A stretch of DNA of 64,000 nt. It comes from Oligoflexia bacterium. Lineage in GTDB: Bacteria > Bdellovibrionota_C > UBA2361 > JAFLCA01. Within the stretch, counting starts at the first letter, position 1; each line of letters starts with the position of its first letter. Location: positions 1-64,000 of the forward strand of contig JAIBBV010000012.1 of the NCBI GenBank assembly GCA_019694465.1, read 5' to 3'. Made by a program: the position numbers and the translations under genes. The notes under the pieces were generated by a model, which was not told where the DNA came from, made no database searches, and was given only the letters and a program-made list of their open reading frames with translations. Below are positions 33,698 to 42,055 of this stretch, one piece after another.

Positions 33698-34192
33698 ATG
33701 GCCAAATCCACAACTTCCTTCATCTGCGGATTGTTTGCCGTCGCGTTTTGGTTTGCGGCAGACACAGCGTTGGCCTGCGATGGCGTATGGGGTGGCGGAG
33801 GAGATTTTTCGCTGTTTACGAAAGAAACTGATCTGGTAGCTTTGGTAAAGGTAGACAAATTCAGCAATATCGCCACTTATAGCGATAGGCCCAGTATTGT
33901 GCTTTCCATGGATGTAAGTGTCCTGGAAATCTATCGTGGTCATAATTCTAGTAAGACAATTCGCATATGGGGCGATAGTGGCTCTTTGTGCCGTCCTTAT
34001 ATCGCAGGATCATTTGAACTCGGAAAAGTCTACATCGTAGGACTCTCCCAGGCCCCTGAAAGTAAAAATGATTACGCCATGTCGTATAGCTGGCTTGAGG
34101 TAGATATGGAAACTCAAAAGACAAAAAATCCAAGCAATCCATACGACGTATCAAACCTCACTCAGATTAAAAAAAGTTTACATTCCAAATAA
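33698..34192 (+). CDS. exported protein with possible netrin/TIMP-like domain
   Basis: A 164-residue protein starting at the ATG at 33698. A signal peptide (residues ~1-25, ending ALA) leads to CDGVWGGG. The body reads TDLVALVKVDKF, VLSMDVSVLEIYRG and CRPYIAGSFELGKVYIVGL. The arrangement (leading Cys, Val-rich strands, a K/R-G before a strand, then Cys and G-x-x-Y-x-V) resembles netrin-like domains of secreted inhibitors. That similarity is by pattern only. Confidence 0.5.
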   Translation: MAKSTTSFICGLFAVAFWFAADTALACDGVWGGGGDFSLFTKETDLVALVKVDKFSNIATYSDRPSIVLSMDVSVLEIYRGHNSSKTIRIWGDSGSLCRPYIAGSFELGKVYIVGLSQAPESKNDYAMSYSWLEVDMETQKTKNPSNPYDVSNLTQIKKSLHSK

Positions 34193-34263
34193 TTTGGGCA
34201 ATCCGACAGCCCCACTCATATCCCCATATCTCCGCAGAGACGCCGGGGGGACTAGGCCGGAAA

Positions 34264-34731
34264 TCAGGAAAATAGTTCTAGCAATTTTTTCTGCCGAAAA
34301 GCGAAAATATTTAAAAGATCACGTTTTACCATCAGCTCATGTAGCAACTTGCCACCAAAGACCTGATACCGCACAAGATCTCTAACTACAGTCTTGCCAT
34401 CTTTCTCTTCAAAAGAATGCCTATGAATCCAATACCGATATGGTCCCTTCAGCTGTTCATCAACGAAGAGATAAGGGGGCTCCCAGGCGCTAATTAGAGT
34501 TCTCCACGTAAGCGGAAAGCCATGTATACGCAATGCGTAATTGATCACAGTGCCAGCCGCCATGTGTATCTCCGACTGGTCCGCAATCTCGAAATGAAGA
34601 AATGGGGGAGTGATCTGCTCCAGATTTCTTGCTTCGGCAAAGAATGGGAAGATCGTCCTTAACTCGCGGTTCAAAGTAAGCTCGGTACTTAGTCGGTACT
34701 CGTTTTGAAACTGTGAGATTTCTGTTCTCAT
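34264..34731 (-). CDS. SRPBCC-family ligand-binding protein
   Basis: A 155-residue START/Bet v1-like protein. Indicators are the family start (FQNEYRLSTELTLNRELRTIF), FFAEARNLEQITPPFLHFEI, the GTVINYALRIHGFPLTWRTLI strand and the YRYWIHRHSFEEKDGKTVVRD strand pair. It is like the ligand-binding proteins often next to short-chain dehydrogenases. It lies 27 bp downstream of the TSUP transporter and is probably in the same operon. No partner enzyme is nearby. Confidence 0.8.
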   Translation of the reverse strand: MRTEISQFQNEYRLSTELTLNRELRTIFPFFAEARNLEQITPPFLHFEIADQSEIHMAAGTVINYALRIHGFPLTWRTLISAWEPPYLFVDEQLKGPYRYWIHRHSFEEKDGKTVVRDLVRYQVFGGKLLHELMVKRDLLNIFAFRQKKLLELFS

Positions 34732-34758
34732 CTTCTATTTCTTTGCTATGCGTGCAAG

Positions 34759-35523
34759 TTAGGTATGTAGTAGCGCGACAAAGGCAGGCCAGTGTCGGCG
34801 AAACAAGTCGATGCTCAAGCCGATCGAGACGATAACAACAAGCGGCCTAACCCAACGCGCGCCCCATCTTAAAACAAGCGATGCTCCAAAGTATGAACCA
34901 AGGATTTGTCCCATTCCAAGCACTAAGCCTGGTTGTAAAAGGACATGCCCCTTTAGAGCCAATACTAGGAGCGCCGCAATGCCGCTCGCAAAATCGACGA
35001 GCTTTGTATTCGCGGTCGCCATGCGCGCATTCATGCCCAGCAAAGCAACAAAGGCTGCAACATACAAACTTGCTGAGCCAACTCCAAAGAATCCGTCATA
35101 AAAGGCGATGACAGGCACTACTAGAAGTGCAAATCGCGACCAGCTGAGACGAGGTTTGCTCGCGACGTCTGAAATGTGGGAGCTGCGCGCCAAATATATT
35201 GCGATGGCAATCAGCAAGAATGGGACAATTAGGGCGATAAGCTCAGTATCTAATTCGGACAGCAAATGGGCGCCGAGGGCGCCCGCCAAAGTTGCAGTTA
35301 GCAAAAGCGGCGCAACTTGACGCCAATGAATTAAACCAGCGCTTGAAAATTTGTAGATCGCTGTCGCTGCACCAAAAGAAAATTGGAACTTACTCGTTGC
35401 TAGGGCCTCAATTGGCTGATACCCCATCAACATTAGAGCTGGCAAAGAGACTAGGCCGCTGCCACCGGCTGAGGCCTCTATTAAGCCCGCTAAGATACCT
35501 GTTAGAAGGAGAATAATCATCAC
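34759..35523 (-). CDS. TSUP family anion permease (TauE/SafE)
   Basis: A 254-residue polytopic membrane protein with about eight hydrophobic segments. The family repeats are visible: a start with GILAGLIEASAGGSGLVSLPALML, and VVPVIAFYDGFFGVGSASLYVAAF in the second half. Members export or import sulphite, sulphonates or related anions. Substrate cannot be inferred here. It begins the minus-strand pair with the SRPBCC gene. Confidence 0.88.
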   Translation of the reverse strand: MMIILLLTGILAGLIEASAGGSGLVSLPALMLMGYQPIEALATSKFQFSFGAATAIYKFSSAGLIHWRQVAPLLLTATLAGALGAHLLSELDTELIALIVPFLLIAIAIYLARSSHISDVASKPRLSWSRFALLVVPVIAFYDGFFGVGSASLYVAAFVALLGMNARMATANTKLVDFASGIAALLVLALKGHVLLQPGLVLGMGQILGSYFGASLVLRWGARWVRPLVVIVSIGLSIDLFRRHWPAFVALLHT

Positions 35524-35639
35524 AGTTCGGCAACCTATACATGGCTACTTGTAGCACCTTTGCCCCGCCGCGTCTTCTTGTAACAAGAGCTTAGCGTCTG
35601 ACATAGGCAGTGCAGTCTGCAGGATTTACCCGAGAAACT

Positions 35640-35689
35640 ACATAACGAAATCTGCGCCTTGGGGGGCTTGAATCGGAGCGCCGTTATGC
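35640..35689 (+). repeat. degenerate attC-like site
   Basis: CATAACG (35641-35647) is the reverse complement of CGTTATG (35682-35688), giving attC-like outer cores 50 bp apart with GTTATGC at the right. The inner arms share only GCGC pairing and wobble pairs. It could be a decayed integron site marking the right edge of the accessory DNA, or a chance palindrome. Confidence 0.3.
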
Positions 35690-35774
35690 CTGGCCTGCCA
35701 CAGCATGTGCGTATTTAAAAGCTAATTCGCCGAGGCGCTCGAAGCGGCATTCCAGCAGTTCTTCGAATCGTGCG

Positions 35775-36368
35775 TCACTCACGCCGGTTGACGCTTAGGA
35801 CTTTCCTGCCGCATGGCGTTTCAATTTCCAAGACCGCGCCTGTTTCCCTTTCTGCTGCGGTAGCTTTAGTGTGGCCTGACTTTTGAAGTGTCCATGCGCG
35901 ATCACTCTTGGCCCACTCTTGGTACTCTGTGGATAGCCTGTCTAAGAGATCAAAACGGTAGGCCAGATAATCCAGATAGATGGCTTCTCCCTCATGAATT
36001 CTGTTGTCTGCAATCGCTATCTCTGTAAGTCCATCAAACACTGATAATTTTTGCTCCATGTTAAGATGGAAATTTAGACAATCTATGGATCCTTCAATTG
36101 CGGCTTCCTGAGCGGCACTGTTAATGCGTCTCAGGGCAACGCCTACTAACTGGCGCGCGCGCCTGCGTGAAAGGAGAAAGCTGCGCCGATACCTGCTCAT
36201 GAAGACCTGAATTTCACGGCTGTCCGGCTCAGCGTCGCAAATCGTGGCCACAAGTCCCAAGATTGCCACTGCTATAAGGACTTCATCTGCACGCTCGCTC
36301 AATGCGGACTGCGGCTGCTGATCTATGGAGTCTTCTTGTAACGTTTGTACTAAAGCTTTGTGTCGCAT
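35775..36368 (-). CDS. TerB-like domain protein
   Basis: A 197-residue soluble protein whose central ~120 residues resemble the all-helical TerB/DjlA-N fold: EVLIAVAILGLVATICDAEPD (the acidic end of the first helix pair) and LTEIAIADNRIHEGEAIYLDYL (D-x-x-x-H-E-x-E). This is the usual place of metal-binding acidic residues. TerB proteins act in envelope stress or tellurite response. The ATG at 36368 follows GAGAGG. It is monocistronic and not near other ter genes. Confidence 0.65.
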   Translation of the reverse strand: MRHKALVQTLQEDSIDQQPQSALSERADEVLIAVAILGLVATICDAEPDSREIQVFMSRYRRSFLLSRRRARQLVGVALRRINSAAQEAAIEGSIDCLNFHLNMEQKLSVFDGLTEIAIADNRIHEGEAIYLDYLAYRFDLLDRLSTEYQEWAKSDRAWTLQKSGHTKATAAERETGAVLEIETPCGRKVLSVNRRE

Positions 36369-36623
36369 AGGTCATCCTCTCCGATACATAAAAAGTTACG
36401 TTCGCCAAGGTGCAGCTATCAAAACGGGCTAGGGGATTCGTGCCTCAAGGGTACAAATAATCTCTAGCATCCTTTGCTCCTAATTCTGACATTTTTGGAG
36501 AAATAGAAATAATAGAAATATTCTGTGCTCTGTATAGATAATGCCTATAGTATTGCTTAAACCGCGCCTGGCTCTAGCAAGTCAACGCTAGGGCGCTAGC
36601 GTTAAGTTCTGGGGAGCTGTGCA

Positions 36624-36920
36624 TTAAACCAAATCGAGCAAGGCCTTAATTTTTGTATGCGCTTCAATCGGATGCCGTAGTTGCTTGTTTAGCTCAAAAG
36701 TATAGTGATTCTTTCGGCCAATACGAGTTCGCTTAATGTAGCCCTCATGCTCCAAATCCGAGAGTATTTTATGCACGGCCCGCTCGGTGATGCCAACTCG
36801 AATAGCGATTTCCTTTAGCGGCAATTCGGGCTCTGAGTAAAGGCAGATAAACACGTGCCCATGGTTGCTTAGGAAGGTCCAATCTGGTTTTTTTTGAGAG
36901 TTTTCTGCCAGCTTTTTCAT
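36624..36920 (-). CDS. winged-helix regulator divergent to sbtA
   Basis: A 98-residue MarR/ArsR-type winged helix. It contains HVFICLYSEPELPLKEIAIRVGI then TERAVHKILSDLEHEGYIKRTRIGRKNHYTF, a classical recognition helix and wing. The ATG at 36920 is preferred to a start 183 bp upstream that would run through the sbtA gene. It is divergent from sbtA with a 76-bp gap, so it probably senses a signal for bicarbonate uptake. Confidence 0.8.
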   Translation of the reverse strand: MKKLAENSQKKPDWTFLSNHGHVFICLYSEPELPLKEIAIRVGITERAVHKILSDLEHEGYIKRTRIGRKNHYTFELNKQLRHPIEAHTKIKALLDLV

Positions 36921-36970
36921 AACTTTAAGATAGCAAATATATGTGCAGTACAAAACAGGCTTTACAAAAC

Positions 36971-36986
36971 ATGAATTGTAGTTCAT
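36971..36986. promoter_or_regulatory. operator-like palindrome between regulator and sbtA
   Basis: ATGAATTGTAGTTCAT: five-base arms (ATGAA/TTCAT) with a 6-base centre, placed 10 bp before the sbtA start. Short, but well placed for a local repressor. Confidence 0.35.
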
Positions 36987-36996
36987 ATAAGGGGGC

Positions 36997-37986
36997 ATGC
37001 ATGACATATTACAAACTAACCTCCTAAGTCCAATCACCTTATGCTTTATACTCGGTATCGTGGCAAAATTGGTAAGGAGTGAATTCTCCCTACCGAAAGA
37101 CATCTACCTGGGTATTTCGATTTATCTCTTGCTGGCCCTTGGCCTAAAGGGTGGGGTGGAACTAGCAGAAGCCTCCTTTAGCTCCATTATCAGCCCAGTG
37201 CTGGTCACTTTGTTGATTGGTTGTATCACTCCCATATCCTCATACTTGATTCTAAGAAAGTTGGGGCGCTTTTCAGTTGCTGATGCGGCAGGTATAGCAG
37301 CACACTACGGCTCTGTCTCGGCCGTGACATTTATCGCCGCACAGTCCTTCATTAATGAGATGTCGACAAAAATGCCATCCCTGCCACCGCTAGAGGGATA
37401 TATGCCAACGTTACTGGCGCTGCTAGAGAGTCCAGGAATCCATATCGCGCTTGCAATTGGGGCAATTAAAACTGCCAGTAAAGGACATGGCACCGCCAAG
37501 GTGCTACATGAAGTCCTCACCGGCCGCACTATGATTTTACTCTTGGGTGGCTTGATTGTCGGGTATCTAATCGGCCATAAAAATTGGGAGGTCATAGCTC
37601 CCTTCTACGACTCCAAAGGTGGAGTGTTTAGAGGCCTACTCTGTCTATTCCTTCTTGAGATGGGAATCGTGGCTGGTTCGCGCATGGGCGACCTAAAGAA
37701 AGTTGGCTTGTTTTTGATTGGGTTTGGAACAATCGTCCCACTGCTGCATGGGACTCTGGCCATAGCACTTGGTACTTGGGCTGGCCTCTCAGTCGGAGGC
37801 TGCACGGTGCTGGCGGCCATGGCGGCCAGTGCCTCCTACATCGCAGCTCCACCTGCAGTGAGAGTGACATTACCGGATGCTAATCCGTCCTATTACCTTA
37901 CAGCAGCTCTAGCGATTACGTTTCCGTTCAATGTAGTGCTAGGTATTCCGATCTATTTTGAACTTGCTAAGTTTTTCCATGCATAG
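36997..37986 (+). CDS. sbtA: sodium-dependent bicarbonate transporter SbtA family
   Basis: A 329-residue, ten-helix membrane transporter (DUF897/SbtA). The two inverted halves are visible: SPITLCFILGIVAKLVRSEF and IAAHYGSVSAVTFIAAQ in the first, VPLLHGTLAIALGTWAGLS and AASASYIAAPPAVRVTLPDA in the second. Known members import bicarbonate with Na+. The start is the ATG at 36997, behind a GGGG-rich site. sbtB follows after 14 bp, as in cyanobacteria, so this is a functional pair. Confidence 0.92.
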   Translation: MHDILQTNLLSPITLCFILGIVAKLVRSEFSLPKDIYLGISIYLLLALGLKGGVELAEASFSSIISPVLVTLLIGCITPISSYLILRKLGRFSVADAAGIAAHYGSVSAVTFIAAQSFINEMSTKMPSLPPLEGYMPTLLALLESPGIHIALAIGAIKTASKGHGTAKVLHEVLTGRTMILLLGGLIVGYLIGHKNWEVIAPFYDSKGGVFRGLLCLFLLEMGIVAGSRMGDLKKVGLFLIGFGTIVPLLHGTLAIALGTWAGLSVGGCTVLAAMAASASYIAAPPAVRVTLPDANPSYYLTAALAITFPFNVVLGIPIYFELAKFFHA

Positions 37987-38000
37987 GGAGATGCGCTGAA

Positions 38001-38303
38001 ATGAAACTCACGAATTTGAAACTGGTTACAATAATTACCGAGGCAGTTCTAGAAGAGCAGGTGATCAGAGAGCTAAAGAGCCTGGGCGCCAAAGGCTATA
38101 CCGTGGTGGCCTCGCATGGTGAAGGATCGCGCGGGATGCGCGCAGGCGAGCTCCCCGGTCAGAACATTCGCATTGAAACTCTAGTGGGTGCCGATGTTGC
38201 TCATAAGATCATGGAGCATATTTCAGCGCACTACTTCAAACACTATGCAATTGTTTGCTACATCAGCGATGCGGCTGTATTGCGAGGTGAGAAATACATT
38301 TAG
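38001..38303 (+). CDS. sbtB: PII-like SbtB family signalling protein
   Basis: A 100-residue PII-fold protein. It starts with LKLVTIITEAVLEEQVIREL then GAKGYTVVASHGEGSRGMR, the T-loop region, and ends with HYAIVCYISDAAVLRGEKYI. It pairs with SbtA to gate bicarbonate uptake in response to adenine nucleotides, and cAMP in known cases. The C-terminal Cys-containing loop seen in many cyanobacterial SbtB proteins is absent. It is co-transcribed with sbtA. Confidence 0.88.
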   Translation: MKLTNLKLVTIITEAVLEEQVIRELKSLGAKGYTVVASHGEGSRGMRAGELPGQNIRIETLVGADVAHKIMEHISAHYFKHYAIVCYISDAAVLRGEKYI

Positions 38304-38345
38304 TGTGTCTAGTAAGATTATGCCCAGTGCGGCGCCATCTGAAAT

Positions 38346-39200
38346 ATGCAGCTTTCAAGTTATTATGGGAAATACATCGCGTTTGCCACCAAACACCGTA
38401 AGGAACAGGCGGTACAAGAACCATTCCGTAAAATTTTGGGCGCGGGTCTCATCGTTCCGTGGGTAGAAACAGATCAATTTGGTACCTTTTCGGGTGAAGT
38501 GCAGCGGCAGGGGAGTGCGTTGTACGTGGCTGAACGCAAAGCCAGGCTCGGCATGCAGGCGGCGCGTTTCCCGCTCGGGCTTGCTAGTGAAGGAAGCTTC
38601 GGCCCTCATCCGCATGCGCCATATTTATCAAGTAATCAAGAGCTGCTCCTGTTCATCGATGATGAGCTGGGCTTTATGGTCCATGAAATGGCAGTTACTG
38701 TAGACACAAACTATGCCCATAAAATTGTATCTAGCATGGACGAAATAGGAGACTTTCTATGTAGAGCCAAGTTTCCAAGCCATGCATTAATTGTTCGCCC
38801 CAACCAATGGGTTGATAAGCACGTAATAAATAAAGCGATCAATCAGTTAAAGGAATTGGAAGCCGCAGTATATACTGCCTGCCAGCACTCGTCTGATAAA
38901 AAGGCTTGGATCGAGACCGACATGCGAGCAAACTTTAATCCCTCAAGGATGAAGATAATTGGCGATCTTGCACAGCGTTTGGCGACTCGACTATCTCGCC
39001 ATTGCCCAGGTTGTAGCTTGCCGGGGTGGGGCGTCGTAGATGTCGAAAATGGTTTGCGCTGTGAATACTGTGGCGCTCCTACCGAAACTGTAGCCTTCGA
39101 AATTTTTGGATGCGCGCGTTGCAATCATCGACAACGACTGCCGAGAGCAGATGGACGCCTTACGGCTGATGCAATGCAGTGCCAGTTTTGCAACCCATAG
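38346..39200 (+). CDS. DUF6671-type protein with C-terminal zinc ribbon
   Basis: A 284-residue protein. The N-terminal two-thirds include FGPHPHAPYLSSNQELLLFIDDELGFMVHE, a block I associate with the uncharacterised DUF6671 family, and ALIVRPNQWVDKHVI. The last ~70 residues hold C-x2-C pairs (HCPGCSLPGWG, CEYCGAP, CARCNHRQRLPRADG, CQFCNP), i.e. two zinc ribbons. It lies 42 bp behind sbtB and is probably in the same operon. The catalytic function is not known. Confidence 0.7.
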   Translation: MQLSSYYGKYIAFATKHRKEQAVQEPFRKILGAGLIVPWVETDQFGTFSGEVQRQGSALYVAERKARLGMQAARFPLGLASEGSFGPHPHAPYLSSNQELLLFIDDELGFMVHEMAVTVDTNYAHKIVSSMDEIGDFLCRAKFPSHALIVRPNQWVDKHVINKAINQLKELEAAVYTACQHSSDKKAWIETDMRANFNPSRMKIIGDLAQRLATRLSRHCPGCSLPGWGVVDVENGLRCEYCGAPTETVAFEIFGCARCNHRQRLPRADGRLTADAMQCQFCNP

Positions 39201-39219
39201 GCGCTAAGCTTAAGGGCTT

Positions 39220-39873
39220 TTAGCTGCCTGAACTGGCATGAGCCAAGGTCAAAAAATAGTGAGTTAGCTCTTCAAAACGTGCAAACGTTCTCGGGCTCCC
39301 AGTAGGCTTCCCAAAACCATAGCCTGCGTGAAAAAAGGGTAGGCCAGCCAGTGCGGCAGCCTTCTCGTCACCAGCCGTATCACCGATGTAGCAAGGCTGA
39401 GATAGCCTTTGCCGCGCAACAATCGCACATATATTTTCATGCTTTAACTTTTGCGTGCGACCAAAGCACTCACTATCGCTAAAGTGATTTCCTATCGCAG
39501 AATGGCCATGGAATACTTCTAGGTAAGGCGCTCCGCAGTTACTAACCACAAATAACTTGTAGTGCCGCCGTAGGCTCTCAAGTCCTGCCGCTACTCCAGG
39601 ATAGAGCGCACGCGCCGCATGCTCTCGAATAGCCGCTATTTCAAACTTATCAAAGCATCGCGACAATTCAGTATGCAGAGCACTAGGCGCTTCACTTAAC
39701 AGGATTTTGTCGCATTCGCTTGAGGGTTGGCCGGAGATTGACTCTATAAAGGCCTTCGTCACTCTCTTAGAAAGTCCAAATTGTTCATAAGCATGGTTGA
39801 ATGCATTCGCGCTTGCTTGGCTGCAGTCCCAGAGTGTTCCATCTAAATCAAAGATCAACGCATCAAATTTCAT
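39220..39873 (-). CDS. HAD family hydrolase
   Basis: A 217-residue haloacid-dehalogenase-type phosphatase. Motif I is FDLDGTLWD near residue 8 (nucleophile Asp), motif II is LFVVSNCG, and motif IV is YIGDTAGDEKAA. A helical cap lies between I and II, as in phosphoglycolate-phosphatase-like enzymes. The ATG at 39873 has GAGG upstream. It is convergent with the DUF6671 gene. Substrate unknown. Confidence 0.9.
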   Translation of the reverse strand: MKFDALIFDLDGTLWDCSQASANAFNHAYEQFGLSKRVTKAFIESISGQPSSECDKILLSEAPSALHTELSRCFDKFEIAAIREHAARALYPGVAAGLESLRRHYKLFVVSNCGAPYLEVFHGHSAIGNHFSDSECFGRTQKLKHENICAIVARQRLSQPCYIGDTAGDEKAAALAGLPFFHAGYGFGKPTGSPRTFARFEELTHYFLTLAHASSGS

Positions 39874-40244
39874 AAATTCCTCACAAAATTTGTGCATGCG
39901 TAGCCGGAAGTTCAAAAAACCTCTGTCGCCCATGCACATTATATATAGGAAATTTATGGTCCATTAACCGTTGGCTCTGATGAGTGTTTGTCCTTTCCGT
40001 TGCCGAAAAGATTTGCACGCACCTTGATGGCCGAGCTGCCATCGGGAGATCCGCCGAATTCTCGATTGCTCCCGCCCCTCGTCACCCTACGCATGCTTCG
40101 ACCAAGTCCGTTGAGGGACGAAGTCAGGCCGGGTCTGGCGCTATTTCCATGTAAGTTGGGTAGCAAATTACCCCAAAATTGTCGAGCGGAACCAGCGTGC
40201 GATCGTGGTGGGCTTCTAAACGCCAGCTAAAGGGGAAGCTGCGC
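39874..40244. other. 371-bp stretch without a recognised gene
   Basis: An 80-codon plus-strand ORF (39988-40230) covers most of it but has a proline-rich, non-coding look. No RNA, repeat or operator was recognised. It lies between the HAD gene and arsR. Confidence 0.4.
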
Positions 40245-40559
40245 CTATTTGGATTTATCGCTCACGCTGCGGCACACTATCGAGCAGATTTCAGTAAGGT
40301 TCTCGTCTACCACCCTGTACAGCACGTTCAAGCCATCCTTGCGGCGCCCAACTAGGCCAGCGTTTACTAGTACAGACAGATGCCGCGATACGTTGGGTTG
40401 GCTAAGACCAGTCATTTTAACTAGGTCAGTTACATTAACTTCTCCCACTTGCAGCACCTGCAGAATAAGAAGTCGGCTAGGCTCGCCCAGGGCACGAAAG
40501 CGCATGGCTACAGCCTCCAGCGCATCGGGCTGCAAGTTTTTTAAGGCATTTTTTGTCAT
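40245..40559 (-). CDS. ArsR family transcriptional regulator
   Basis: A 104-residue winged-helix repressor. The core is MRFRALGEPSRLLILQVLQV then VNVTDLVKMTGLSQPNVSRHLSVLVNAGLVGRRKDGLNVLYRVVD. It lacks the CVC metal-site motif of ArsR proper, but the C-terminal ICSIVC has two Cys. It is divergent from two tiny Cys-rich proteins and flanks an AT-rich inverted repeat, so it probably represses them and itself. Confidence 0.88.
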   Translation of the reverse strand: MTKNALKNLQPDALEAVAMRFRALGEPSRLLILQVLQVGEVNVTDLVKMTGLSQPNVSRHLSVLVNAGLVGRRKDGLNVLYRVVDENLTEICSIVCRSVSDKSK

Positions 40560-40574
40560 GCTAGCTAGGTCCCC

Positions 40575-40619
40575 TTGACGAGAGTCGTCTATATAATTAT
40601 ATTAGTATATAGTTATATA
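40575..40619 (+). promoter_or_regulatory. promoter with AT-rich ArsR operator
   Basis: TTGACG (40575-40580), 17-bp spacer, TATATT (40598-40603) form a plus-strand promoter. The -10 box lies within a near-perfect inverted repeat (40590-40602 with 40606-40619, arms TATATAATTATAT and TATATAGTTATATA), the kind of AT-rich palindrome that ArsR proteins bind. Confidence 0.65.
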
Positions 40620-40637
40620 TGCGAGTAGTCAAATTGT

Positions 40638-40778
40638 ATGGATGCAGGCGAAAAAAGTTGTTGTGGTGCTGCTAGTGATGGCAAGTCAGGCTGCCAAAGC
40701 AGGCTAACTTGCCCGGCATGTCTTCTTGTGTGGGCGCTGCTAGCGCTGATAGTAATTGTCAAAAATTTGTTCCAATAG
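40638..40778 (+). CDS. 46-residue Cys-rich membrane protein
   Basis: A very short ORF from the ATG at 40638. It has six Cys: KSCCGAASDGKSGC, LTCPACLL, then one hydrophobic helix (LLVWALLALIVIV) and a short NLFQ tail. C-P-A-C sits at the membrane edge, a layout common in metal- or redox-handling small proteins. It is the first gene behind the ArsR operator, 15 bp before the second small gene. It resembles no named family I know. Confidence 0.6.
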   Translation: MDAGEKSCCGAASDGKSGCQSRLTCPACLLVWALLALIVIVKNLFQ

Positions 40779-40793
40779 TGCCGCGGAGGAATT

Positions 40794-41021
40794 GTGGCGG
40801 AAGAGAAGGACCTACGACCGGAAAAAGGACAGCAGGAACGTGAGGCCAACACTTGTATGGCACTTGGTGCGGGTGTGGGCGTACTTGGTGCAGCTTCAGC
40901 CGCATTAACAGGAGCACTTTGCCCACTATGTGTCGTGGTTGCACCAGGACTAATTGGCTTAGGCGCTTACAGAAAGTGGAGTGCCAGACAAATCCAGGAA
41001 AATAAGGATTGTGAAAGGTGA
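40794..41021 (+). CDS. 75-residue Cys-containing membrane protein
   Basis: Starts at a GTG (40794) three bases after a strong GGAGGA site. An acidic-basic N-terminus is followed by two hydrophobic segments: CMALGAGVGVLGAASAAL and ALCPLCVVVAPGLIGLGAY. The C-P-L-C motif sits in the second helix and echoes C-P-A-C in the preceding gene. It is predicted to be a two-pass inner-membrane protein, possibly a metal transporter subunit like the small Mer proteins, though that identity is not supported by clear similarity. Confidence 0.65.
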   Translation: MAEEKDLRPEKGQQEREANTCMALGAGVGVLGAASAALTGALCPLCVVVAPGLIGLGAYRKWSARQIQENKDCER

Positions 41022-41247
41022 TTGAGCAAAACTTAACACTCGTACCTGATGGGGTTAGGCACAGGGATGTTAGGCCGGACTGTATTTGCTGATAGGGGAG
41101 GTTTTGAGACGAAATTTTCTAACCAGAACACCACTGGCTTTTTTTACAAGGAGACCCACTTGCTGTGGACTTTGTCGAAACCCTTATGAAGCCGTCTCTA
41201 GGACTGCGAGAAAGGGAAGTGCTACATCAATATAGAGTCGCGAGCCG

Positions 41248-41889
41248 ATGAGCCAAGAGATTTTTAGAGACAGACAGCAGGCAGGTATCAAGCTTGCGCA
41301 CATGCTGAAAGCATACGCAGGTCGACAGGATCTTGTTGTCTTTGGCCTCGCTCGAGGTGGTGTCCCGGTTGCGCATGAAGTAGCGCGCGCATTGAATGCT
41401 CCACTTGAAGTAATAGTTGTGCGTAAGATCGGAGTTCCGGGTCAGGCGGAACTTGCTATGGGCGCAATTGCCCCAGATAATTTATGTGTATTTAATGCGC
41501 CTATAGTAAGTTCGCTTAATATTTCAGAAGCCGATCTGGCTAAAATTGAGCGGAGCCAGCGCCAGGAGCTAATAAGACGTGAGCTACTGTATAGAAATAA
41601 GCGCCCATACCCAGATCTATCGCAGAAGACGGCGTTCATAGTAGATGATGGTCTCGCTACCGGTGCTACCATGAGAGCAGCAATAGCTTGGATTAAGAAT
41701 AAAGTGCCAGCGCATATTATAGTTGCTGCACCTGTTGCCAGCGCTTCCGCCTGTCGGCTGGTCGAGGGAGAAGGATGTGCCTGTATTTGTGCTTGGCGGT
41801 TGGAAGACTTTTATGCTGTGGGAGCATACTACCACGATTTCCAGCAGGTATCAGACCAGGAAGTGCTGAAACAATTAGTTCTGCCCTAA
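41248..41889 (+). CDS. phosphoribosyltransferase family protein
   Basis: A 213-residue PRTase-fold protein. The early loop is VVFGLARGGVPVAHEVARALNAPLEV and the PRPP-binding motif is AFIVDDGLATGATMRAAI (residues ~132-148), the classical D-D-G-x-A-T-G-A-T. It resembles the stand-alone PRTases found near stress and phosphoribosyl metabolism genes rather than a named salvage enzyme. A 226-bp gap separates it from the small ArsR-controlled genes. Confidence 0.85.
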   Translation: MSQEIFRDRQQAGIKLAHMLKAYAGRQDLVVFGLARGGVPVAHEVARALNAPLEVIVVRKIGVPGQAELAMGAIAPDNLCVFNAPIVSSLNISEADLAKIERSQRQELIRRELLYRNKRPYPDLSQKTAFIVDDGLATGATMRAAIAWIKNKVPAHIIVAAPVASASACRLVEGEGCACICAWRLEDFYAVGAYYHDFQQVSDQEVLKQLVLP

Positions 41890-42055
41890 TAGTGGCAGTG
41901 CACGCGGAACTAGCTACTATCCCACATGAAATTTGTTGCTACAGTTTTTGAATTTACTCCATAATACTAGTACCTCCCCCAAATTATGCACTGCGACTTC
42001 GTGCGCCTTTCCCCCTGGCGTCGGTTGCCTTTATCTCTTTCTGACTGAGGTAGAC

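Noticed and set aside
36921-37103. N-terminal extension of the winged-helix regulator
   Set aside because: The upstream start would overlap the sbtA coding start and adds no conserved sequence. The ATG at 36920 is preferred.
39988-40230. 80-codon plus-strand ORF
   Set aside because: Pro/Arg/Ser-rich low-complexity look, no ribosome-binding site, no family. Probably spurious.
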